From positions 62,001 through 126,000 of the forward strand of contig JASFAU010000005.1 in assembly GCA_039704465.1 (NCBI GenBank): a DNA stretch of 64,000 bases. Direction: 5' to 3'. The translations under genes and the position numbers were made by a program. The notes under the pieces were generated by a model that was not told the origin of the DNA, searched no databases, and saw nothing but the letters and a program-made list of their open reading frames with translations. Numbering within the stretch: position 1 is the first letter of the stretch; the number at the start of each line of letters is the position of its first letter. The DNA is from Plasmodiophora brassicae (Eukaryota; Endomyxa; Phytomyxea; Plasmodiophorida; Plasmodiophoridae). Positions 56,801-64,000 of this stretch are shown here, piece after piece.

Positions 56801-57183
56801 TGACGACGGGTATCATTGACAGCATCCCTGTTCGCGCCGAAACCTGTAATAGGTTGGTGTTCTGTCACGCCTGCGTTACCACCAGTTGCTCTAACTTCTC
56901 CAGGTGGTGGCTGATTGAGCATGTTGACGAGGAAACAACGGGCATTTGCCTCCCTGGATACATTGTTCCGACGAATTCCTGTGCATTCAGTCCATGGTTT
57001 CCCATAGAACAGGCCGTTCCCAATAATGTTGTCTTCGTGTCCAGCACGATCGCCCGGGAGAACCGAGTTGGAAGCACGAACAAGCGATACTGCACCAACG
57101 TCCCGATCGAGTTCATTTGCGTATTGAACCGTTTCAACATGATTCCAGACTCGCCAATTTCGACGTCTATTCCATTTGAGTAA
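53841..57183 (+). mobile_element. MULE (Mutator-like) transposase gene with FLYWCH/FAR1-like start and SWIM zinc finger
   Basis: Multi-exon gene starting MQPSPQFGNGFPGLFQLPTF. The N-terminal domain SWEATFDSWHECQSTIQSFC ... CTHGGVARSRGSGIRPRQNY, then GCNAFIKFAAKRDMGRDDFV is the ZSWIM1/3-type zinc domain. The MULE transposase domain follows: EVLLVDATYKTNRNGYQMLG, SLGSGSPFFVALNSSSTKEN, then (after an in-phase intron GTAAAG...TTTTAG near 54860) HNPSWTHSVFGVIDKDFVEE, FWSLCQFHVVKFVATHV. The first Asp (DATYKTN) and the second (VIDKD) are intact. A SWIM finger CSCRFYTAYGLPCVHIFAIA lies near 55720. The last exon has GRPRTKVAEARRRQAVVLSK. The gene carries short host-type introns, so it may be domesticated or simply adapted; the tandem duplication inside its 3' part may have damaged it. 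Borders after 55.4 kb are approximate. Confidence 0.75.
56083..56476. repeat. tandem duplication, two copies with a 200-bp period
   Basis: Copy 1 starts at 56083 and copy 2 at 56283, both beginning TATGGAGCTC and passing through the same AGGTTAAGCAAAGCCAGCGG block. They differ at a few positions only (for example one extra base in 'TTTTGT(C)GATTTTAAG'), so the event looks recent. It lies within the 3' part of the MULE gene, across an exon end and the following intron-like sequence, and duplicates one in-frame stop. Confidence 0.9.
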
Positions 57184-57218
57184 ACAACAAGGCCGCCTTG
57201 TTGTCACACGGCACATGC

Positions 57219-57608
57219 GTTTAATGAAAAATGTGATATTTAATTCGTACTCCAACCTTGATTCGCATTGCCATGCGTCGAGACTAACCACAACGAATAC
57301 GGCGGGCGACGTGAATCATTCACCAGTTGATATTCAAAATCACGATCGAATCGTTGTTCGCGTTCCAATTTCGAAATGCAAGACGGTTGCAGGAAAATCG
57401 GCTTCTCGTACGATTCGAAAATCAACAGGTTTCTTACATCTAACCTGCATCGCCAGGAAGGTGCACGTTGGTTGCAGACGGTTACCCCTGCATTCAACCT
57501 GCATCCCGGTCCGAGAGGGTCCGTGGCAAATTATGGATCTGCATCGTTCCTGCATCTACACCGGATGCAGGAGAGATGCAAGGTGGGCTTCCTGCAACCG
57601 TCCTGCAT
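57219..57608. repeat. direct repeat, copy 1 (about 390 bp), left of the CRN-like gene
   Basis: Begins TTTAATGAAAAATGTGATAT and ends at ...CAACCGTCCT. It matches 60692-61078 in the same orientation with only scattered single-base differences and a 1-3 base indel. It includes a distinctive cluster of TGCA-centred motifs (CCTGCATC, GATGCAGG, TTGCAGG and similar), about a dozen in the last 240 bp. No protein domain is evident on either strand. Confidence 0.92.
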
Positions 57609-58022
57609 CCAAAACCCGGCCAGTGTGGTCGGCGGCGAAGTCGACCCAGGTGCAGGCAGGCGTGTCGTCAGGGACGACCTGCCATGTGATGTCGAAGACA
57701 ACGGTATGTCGGGCGGCCATGAAATGAGCCGACCCTGGTATTGTCGACATGTTGTTGGAGCCAGCCCGTCGGGACATCTGCGCGTGCGCGTCGCCCTCGG
57801 TGCTGCGCACGCACGATGAGCGAATGAGGCCGTTCCTGGAGCGTCCGAGCGACATGTAAGTCATCCAGGGTTGCGTGAATATTCCGGGACCAGACCCGAC
57901 TCCACGTCGTCCAGAGTCCAGTCAGTTTGCGAGCCACGTATTTACAACGCGCGTGTTCTCGGAGAGGCTGCTCGCTCCACGGACTTGGCCATTGCGCATT
58001 CCGCAACGCATCATCATCATCA

Positions 58023-60346
58023 ATGGCGTCATCGTCGTCGTCGGCACCGCTGTCGCCCTCCTCGTCATCATGGCTCAACGAGTGTGTCGATGATCTAATG
58101 CGGCACGTCGCCGTCTATCGTGAAATATCACGCGCCGACATGGATCAATCTTCCCTGTATCTTCAAGCGATAGTGGTTTTGCCCGCTGATCGGCGGTCCG
58201 AACAGTACGCCAACATGCTAGTTCAGATGTACAACGACCGACTGCGGGCCGCTGCCGATAGACCTGCCTTGCCACCGCAGTACCGTCGTGGTGATCTGGC
58301 AGCCGCTGCGTCCGACACCGCCGCCCGCGAGTATATCAAGTTGAGGCCGTCCATGCAGCGCAATAAGTTCCCGTTGGCGTCCCTGTCTCGGGCATATTCC
58401 CTGTCGCAATTTGGCGTCGTCTCAGACTATGCGCTGCAGCAGCTGGTTCCCAACTTCAACCGTGACGCGTATGGGAGCATCGCCTGGCAGAACGAGGTCT
58501 CAGGAGACGGCGACACAATGATGGCGTTGGCGCCAGACGAAGGCTGGTTCCCATCGCGCATGGTCAAGCAGTCGCTCGACGTCAACAACGGTGGTGATAT
58601 CATCAAGAATCAGTACGTCCGGTACTGTCGGGAGGTCGCCATCGGTGTCGTCGTCGAGTTTCAGCAATCAACCCTGAGCGGCGAGCGCCAAGAGCTGCAG
58701 TTCCACTGCCGCTTATGGGACCGGCTCCTTAACGCATTGCTGCGTCCGCTGACCAAACCGCTGTTGACGTCGGTGTTGGAGCTGTCTATGGCCGGCGTGA
58801 TTGAGGGGTATTCCCCGCAGTTCGCTGACTACGCGTGCATGCTGGCTCCGGATAACAACGATGAGGATCGTGTTGCCAGAGCACGGCAGCTGCCTCTGCT
58901 TCTGGTCGAGGTATCGGCGCACGCCGTCGGGAACGAAGAAGGTCATAAGGATTTCCGCAAATTGCTCGTCATGATGGCGGTGACGCTGCTTGCACGCATC
59001 GGTTCTGTTCGACGTCGTCCTGTCAGCGAACGGAGCAGCTTGCGCCAGTTCGGGTTGCTTGTCGGCGCGTTCCAATTCCAGCCAGTTGTCATGATTCCGA
59101 TTTTTGATAACGACCACGATGCGGGCCGTGTGTCGTTCGTTGCTCGCTGCGACCCGACCTGGCGATCCTTCGTACGGACGCCGTCGTATGAAGCAGTGCA
59201 GCTCCAGGGTGTCTACAGCGACATTGAGGCGCCGCAGTCGTTGGACCGCGACAATGAGGCGTTCCTCACGGAGTTGGCGCATCGCGTCGCATCGGCCGCC
59301 GCTGCAGTCGCTCGCACAAGACCCCCTCCTGATCCGGCGCCGCAACAAGCCGACGTCCTGAATCGGCTCCGCTCATTGTCCTCCTTTTGCGACGCCGTGC
59401 GTCGTCAGGCCAGTGTCTACCACGCGATGCTGTCGCATGGCGACGTCGAGGACGTGTTTCCGTACCCGACATCGTTTGGCCCCCCACCGTCATCGCGGCC
59501 ATCCACGGCGGAGCGGCCGCATTCGCAGCGGACGCCGGCGAGGAAATCAGGGAGTCCGCGCACGAGTTCTTCTGGTCGTCCACCGCGCAAACGCGGACGC
59601 TCCGACGGACCAAGTCGTACTCGCCAAGCTGCGTCTGTCGCACTGGTCGATGACCTCGCCGTCAAACACAAGATGGGCAGCGCCGCCGAAGAGCCCGCGC
59701 TCATGCGGGACTCGCAGGGCGACGGCGTCGCACGCCTGTTCGGGTCCATCGCCTTGCCGCGCAGCAACGGCGGCGGCGTTGTTCTTATTGAAGAGCGCCT
59801 CGACGACGTCGATTTCGGGCAGTTGTCAGTTAACGACATCGGCTTGGTGCTTGTGCGCTTCTTTATCGACGGCTTGGCCGCACTCGGCACGTTATCTCGC
59901 GCCGGCATTGTCCACCGCGACATTAACCCGAACAACATCATGTACAGCGTCGCCGTGCAAGGTTGGCGGGTGACCGATTTCGATCTGGCGTGTCGTGTGG
60001 ACGACCCGCAGACGGGCGTGGAGCTGCGACCCGGTGCCGGTACCCAGGGTACATCGCGCCGGAAGCGCTGGACGCCGGCGTCTATTCGGCGGCCTCCGAC
60101 ATGTGGAGCCTGGGTCGCACAGCGGCGTATTTCCTGTCCTGTGCTCAGGACGAGGTGTGGAGGCGCCCCGACGTTCCCCACAAGTTCGACGACGTTCTTT
60201 GCCACCTGGAGATGATAGCGCACAACATGTCGGCACCGGAGCCCGCCCAACGCATCGTATCGCCGAGCGTCCACGAATTCCTGGTCGACTTGCACAATGA
60301 GTTCCAGCAGAATGCTGCGGACAACGGCTTCATTGCCCGGCGATGA
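58023..60346 (+). CDS. CRN-like protein: degenerate restriction-endonuclease-like region plus C-terminal protein kinase
   Basis: Starts MASSSSSAPLSPSSSSWLNE. The first 300 residues are a helical region without a recognised header. Residues near 300 (PLLLVEVSAHAVGNEEGHKD, then FRKLLVMMAVTLL) have the shape of the PD-(D/E)XK fold of Crinkler-type nucleases ('VE.K......DF.KL...M'), but the expected catalytic Lys is Ser. After a Ser/Pro/Arg linker comes a protein kinase with VHRDINPNNIMYSVAVQGWR and TDFDLACR (catalytic HRD, Asn and DFD metal motif intact), reminiscent of FunK1-type kinases. Near 60050 the frame changes just before the APE motif, either by a one-base loss or by a 53-nt GT-AG intron with matching phase; the rest (SDMWSLGRTAAYFL, to the stop at 60344-60346) follows in the new frame. 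No signal peptide. Nuclear or effector-like roles are inference. Confidence 0.65.
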
Positions 60347-60691
60347 ATCTCCTCGGTCACCCGCACGCCATCGCTTGTCGTCATCGTCAGGCCACCGCTC
60401 TCTCGGGCTTTTCAGTTCGATACAGCAATCCGTCTTCCCGTCCGGTCGCATGTCACGCGGGACAATGGCCCCTTGTGGGCTACCACTACCTGACTTCGTG
60501 GATCGATCGTGTGACGGTAGTGACTCTCTGCTTTGTGCACTGTGAGGCACGCCGAAACGTCCGAGCAAGAAGCAGGGCGCGGCTGCAAAGAGCATCCATG
60601 GGTTTAAAGACTAGAGTGGGGCATTTTACAGCCTTTAGAGTGTTGACTCAAACCTGCTCGGCGGTGAGTACAGAGATGGGCCGATTATGGG

Positions 60692-61078
60692 TTTAATGAA
60701 AAATGTGATATTTAGTTCGTACTCCAACCTTGATTCGCATTGCCATGCGTCGAGACTAACTACAACGAATACGGCGGGCGACGTGATCATTCATTCACCA
60801 GTTGATATTCAAAATCACGATTGAATCGTTGTTCGCGTTCCAATTTCGAAATGCAAGACGGTTGCAGGAAATTCGGTTTCTCGTACGATTCGAAAATCAA
60901 CAGGTTTCTTACATCTAACCTGCATCGCCAGGAAGGTGCACGTTGGTTGCAGACGGTTACCCCTGCATTCAACCTGCATCCCGGTCCGAGAGGGTCCGTG
61001 GCAAATTATGGATCTGCATCGTTCCTGCATCTACACCGGATGCAGGAGAGATGCAAGGTGGGCTTCCTGCAACCGTCC
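60692..61078. repeat. direct repeat, copy 2, at the 5' edge of the Harbinger transposase
   Basis: The same sequence as the copy at 57219-57608, same orientation. Its right edge (CAACCGTCCT) abuts GGAGTGGAAGC, where the Harbinger reading frame starts, while copy 1 continues into unrelated sequence. The element therefore ends at or near this point, and its insertion or duplication defines the present 5' end of the transposase frame. Confidence 0.92.
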
Positions 61079-61080
61079 TA

Positions 61081-62013
61081 GGAGTGGAAGCATCGCTGAA
61101 TGGGGGAGATGGATGGAGGCGGGAGAACCTTCGAGTTTCTCGTCCAACCTTCGACAACATCGTCAACATCCTGGAACGTGCGTCAAGGGAGCGGCAGGGA
61201 CGGATTCCTGCCAGCAACGCTTTCGTGAACATGCGCATGCGTGTTGCAATCACGTTAGCGTACTTAGCATCCGAAGGCACCTTCCGAAGTACTGCGAAGC
61301 TTTTCGGCATTGCTAAATCGACCGTTATATCAAACGTTAATGAGGTGCTGCCCACATTGCACAAATTCGCCGAGTTGTAGCTGAAATCTCACACAGATTC
61401 TGGATCTTCTCGTTGATATTTCTCCCACTGTTGTTCGATTCCCTTGCAATTCTGCAGAATGGCAACGTGTCGCTGCTAACTTCGAGGCCATCGCTGGGTT
61501 CCCCGATGTGGGGGGCGCTATTGATGGGACGTTATTCGAGATTGAGAGGCCTTTCTTCCATGACGGTTGGTATACTCGCAAACGGTTTCCAGGAATCAAA
61601 TGCAAGGAACGGTCGACGCGCGAGGGAGATTTATGGAGTACTCCTTCCGACCAGGGTCGTGCAGCGACAAAAACGTGTGGAGAATATGCAGTTCTATACT
61701 GCCCAAGGGCATGCACTTTCTTGGTGACGCCGGATACACGCTGAGCCGCGAGGTCCTCGTTCCGTGTAACATCTACGATGGCATGCCAGCGGAAGAGAAG
61801 ACGTACAACTACATTCATTCGCGAACCCGTATCACCGTCGAATGTGCCTTCGGAATGCTCAAAGGCCGCTGGAGAATCCTGAAACGTGTTCTCAACATGA
61901 AATGCCCCGAGAGCATCGCCAGAACGATCATTGCATGCATGGTCCTGCACAATTTGACGATTGACCTTCGCGACGACGAACCTGTTAATGCGCATGATGA
62001 GTACGTCCACTGA
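61081..62013 (+). mobile_element. PIF/Harbinger transposase (DDE_Tnp_4), 5'-truncated and with a one-base frame break
   Basis: Helix-turn-helix region: RVSRPTFDNIVNILERASRE, RMRVAITLAYLASEGTFRST and KLFGIAKSTVISNVNEVLPT. An in-phase intron (GTTGTAG...TCTGCAG, about 61372-61459) leads to EWQRVAANFEAIAGFPDVGG, AIDGTLFEI (first catalytic Asp). Then SSILPKGMHFLGDAGYTLSR (second Asp) and SRTRITVECAFGMLKGRWRI (Glu). Between the first and second catalytic blocks, at an A run near 61607-61609 (GGAATCAAATGCAAGG), the frame shifts by one, consistent with loss of one A. No convincing start Met remains upstream because the 390-bp repeat adjoins the coding sequence. Catalytic DDE residues are otherwise intact. 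Confidence 0.85.
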
Positions 62014-62157
62014 CACCGGCGTATTGAAGAATTCAACCCTGGATTCGCTGATCATACCGACCGACATCAAAAGCGAGAGCATCTTAAGGAGTACTTTCGC
62101 ATTATTCAGCGAGCGCTGTGAAGTTAACAGGAATGTATTACAAGCGAATGAGCGTAT

Positions 62158-62535
62158 TTATTCCGATTGGTCTTTACTCAGTGCCTGTAACGCCTGCAGC
62201 ATGGCCTTGTTGATTGCAGACTGCTCTTTCAGGGCGCTTTCGATTCGCGCCAGCGCCTGCCCTGCTGTATGGCTTTGCGAACTCAATTCCGCCGTCTTAA
62301 TCATTGCCTCTGCAATACTGTTCATTCCGTCTCGCAGCGAATCACCAAGTGACGCCGCCGACTTGACATCTTTGGAAGACTTTGTACGCTTCGCTGGTGA
62401 CGGGTCGACCTCCAACTCACGTTTCGCGCTTCGGTGTCCGCCGTCGTCATCATCAATATCGTCATCGCTCTGCGACTCGCGATCATCTGGTCTATCTGGT
62501 CCACCGTCACCATGGCCCCTTCGGAGACTGTCCAT
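62158..62535 (-). CDS. acidic, coiled-coil-ending ORF antisense to and downstream of the Harbinger transposase
   Basis: 125 residues: MDSLRRGHGDGGPDRPDDRE, a DDDIDDDDGG acidic stretch, a bipartite basic segment (AKRELEVDPSPAKRTKSSKD) and a C-terminal helix (ALARIESALKEQSAINKAML). PIF/Harbinger elements often carry a second, oppositely oriented Myb/SANT-like gene whose C-terminus is a coiled coil; this would fit such a tail, but no SANT helices are seen upstream. Either a truncated accessory gene or an unrelated small protein. Confidence 0.45.
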   Translation of the reverse strand: MDSLRRGHGDGGPDRPDDRESQSDDDIDDDDGGHRSAKRELEVDPSPAKRTKSSKDVKSAASLGDSLRDGMNSIAEAMIKTAELSSQSHTAGQALARIESALKEQSAINKAMLQALQALSKDQSE

Positions 62536-63368
62536 GATGGGTTCTCCTTTCAGCGCAGGATGTGCCTGTACAATAACACAGGCTCAACGTATTGCGGACA
62601 ACACTACAAGTCATCGACCGACCTGTAGGTGCTCATGCAGAAGTCAAACCCCTGCAGTGGGCGAACAAAAAGTGCGCCAGTGTCTCTGACTGTGTCTGAG
62701 ACTATGAGTGGTCACTAACAGACACGGACGGACCCACGGACACAAACAAACAAAAATACCCGATGACAATCCCAACCAGAAATGCCACGACTTAGAAATT
62801 GGACCCGGAAATGCCACGGGTACTTAGCCATTGGGTTTGTGCGCTTCACGGACAAACAAATTTAGCCGACGACAAACCCAAACGGAAACGCCACGGGTAC
62901 TTCGCGGAAAGCTGTAGAATGGGGACGTTTTAAGGGTCGTCTCACTCTAAAACGCAATACTTCCTTGTGATCCACTTTACTGACATATCGGTGCAGGCAT
63001 CACAACTAATTTTGACCGGGTGTGCTTTGGGTTTGTCTGATCGGTGAAATTTGTTTGTGGGTCCGTGGGTCCGTGAAACCGTGACAAACAAATTTCACTA
63101 CAGCCCCGCAAATCTGCCCTGTCGACAGCTGTGGTTGTCCAACTACCACTGCCGTCCAGACAATGGGATCGACATGCGCGACATCGCATGAAGTGGGCGC
63201 GCAACGCGGAATTAGCGAATCCAGACGAGAAGGCAGACCCGGGTGGTACGATTTGAATCTCCAACCGGTGCGGCGAGGCGAAGCTCGCGAATGGTTTGCA
63301 ATAACCCGTGTGACTCACAGGTTGGGAGTCGATTTGTCTGGGCGGCCTCCTCTACAGTGTTTGCGATC
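62536..63368. repeat. short imperfect repeats, possible Harbinger terminal region
   Basis: Two imperfect copies of a unit with GAAATGCCACGGGTACTT-type sequence (about 62782-62830 and 62870-62912), each close to ACAAACAAATTT or CCCAAAC motifs. Further on is an inverted pair GTGAAATTTGTTTG (63044-63057) and CAAACAAATTTCAC (63085-63098), with GGGTCCGTG repeated between. The region is AT-richer than its surroundings and otherwise has no gene; it looks like the subterminal part of a DNA transposon. Confidence 0.6.
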
Positions 63369-64000
63369 ATGGACGACGCCTGGGTCCGTTTCCAGTCGCG
63401 AGCACAGCAATTACGCCACGTGCTCCAGACACGATCTGCCCTGGCGATCCTGCACGCCTACCACGTTGTCGTACTGGACGCCGCCATCGCCGTCCTCGAC
63501 GCGATCAGGTGGTTCCCGACCGGGCAGGAGCGCCTCGAACGCATCCTTCAGGCGACCGCCTCGTTCCTGTTCGCTGGCCAGTACAGGACCGGGAAACGCG
63601 AATCCGTCCCGTATGCACTGGTGAACGTCGTCGACACGCGGTTCCACCTACATCAGGATTACGCGGCGCGCCTCGCTAAGGAGTTCCCCTGGGTTGCGGA
63701 ACAGGCGTCGACGTGCGAGATCGACCACCCGCACACGGTGCACTTCCTCGCCCTGATCAGCAAACTCGCCTACGAATCGCGGCCGGTCATCAGCGATTTC
63801 GTCGCCCGGAAATGGGGCCTGCAGGTCCAGTTCGTGACAGCCGGGACCTCGTCGGTGAATGCGAGCGGGGGCGTCGGACGGACCCACCTGACTGGGCACC
63901 GGTTTGCAGGACTGGCGTGGTCGTCTCGACGGATCGTGCCGTCATCATCTGCTTCCAGGCGGTTACGTCCAGCGGCCGACGCGTCCCGACCGGCCTGGAC
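63369..64000 (+). CDS. class 3 (fungal-type) lipase-like protein, N-terminal part, cut by the window end
   Basis: Starts MDDAWVRFQSRAQQLRHVLQ. An unusually long N-terminal helical region (LDAAIAVLDAIRWFPTGQER, SVPYALVNVVDTRFHLHQDY) precedes the start of the lipase fold: HTVHFLALISKLAYESRPVI, SDFVARKWGLQVQF, the 'S.LAYE.......W' opening of Lipase_3. An intron (GTGACAG...TTTGCAG, about 63833-63910) leads to TGVVVSTDRAVIICFQAVTS, the strand with the 'vaFRGT' position (here FQAVTS). The catalytic GxSxG would lie beyond 64000. Oxyanion-region Arg/Gly are not canonical, so activity is uncertain. Confidence 0.6.
   Translation, partial: MDDAWVRFQSRAQQLRHVLQTRSALAILHAYHVVVLDAAIAVLDAIRWFPTGQERLERILQATASFLFAGQYRTGKRESVPYALVNVVDTRFHLHQDYAARLAKEFPWVAEQASTCEIDHPHTVHFLALISKLAYESRPVISDFVARKWGLQVQFVTAGTSSVNASGGVGRTHLTGHRFAGLAWSSRRIVPSSSASRRLRPAADASRPAW

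Overview
This is a gene-dense stretch of a nuclear genome from a GC-rich, intron-bearing unicellular eukaryote. The genes I could splice by eye have GT-AG introns that are mostly 48-65 nt (two apparent ones are 32 and 35 nt), and spacers are often only 100-300 bp. The gene set (NELF-B, an augmin subunit, MIS12, TFIIH p62, spatacsin, a BLTP1/Csf1 bridge protein, SUN, PIG-H, complex I NDUFA9, cytosolic uL22) is a general eukaryotic one. NELF and augmin argue against yeast-like fungi. The combination with CRN-like and MULE/Harbinger sequences would suit a plasmodiophorid-like rhizarian or a similar protist, but I cannot prove the taxon from this window.

Layout. 0-8 kb, minus strand: a spatacsin (SPG11) homologue, then a mitochondrial K+/H+ exchange-related (Mit_KHE1) protein. 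8-12 kb: a Nudix hydrolase, a HAUS2-like augmin subunit, a UBTD-type ubiquitin-like protein with a lipidation-type N-terminus, a 26-bp-arm hairpin, and an Mpv17/PMP22 protein. 12-19.5 kb: a small hypothetical protein, two secreted proteins (one Kre9/Knh1-like), a SAM plus triple-PH protein, a second Nudix hydrolase, an acidic protein and PIG-H. 20.4-29 kb: an F-box protein fused to a Rab-like GTPase-fold domain that lacks the P-loop lysine, a cathepsin-L-like protease, a SUN-domain protein, two unassigned proteins, and TFIIH p62. 29.4-35 kb: ribosomal protein uL22, a small membrane protein, NDUFA9, Zim17/Tim15 and NELF-B. 35.6-47.7 kb: one very large, visibly less GC-rich gene for a BLTP1/Csf1/KIAA1109-type bridge-like lipid-transfer protein.

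48-64 kb alternates housekeeping genes (WDR89, MIS12, a PHD-finger protein) with mobile-element material: inverted Ty3-type Gag fragments, a MULE transposase with a SWIM zinc finger containing a 200-bp tandem duplication, and a PIF/Harbinger transposase with a one-base break in an A run. Between the last two lies a CRN-like gene (degenerate nuclease-like region plus protein kinase) bracketed by two direct repeats of about 390 bp. The window ends inside a class 3 lipase gene.

No operon logic applies. Neighbours are unrelated housekeeping genes, many divergent or convergent. Exact exon borders are given only where the splice could be read with matching phase; other gene ends are approximate. 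No tRNA, rRNA or CRISPR array was seen.
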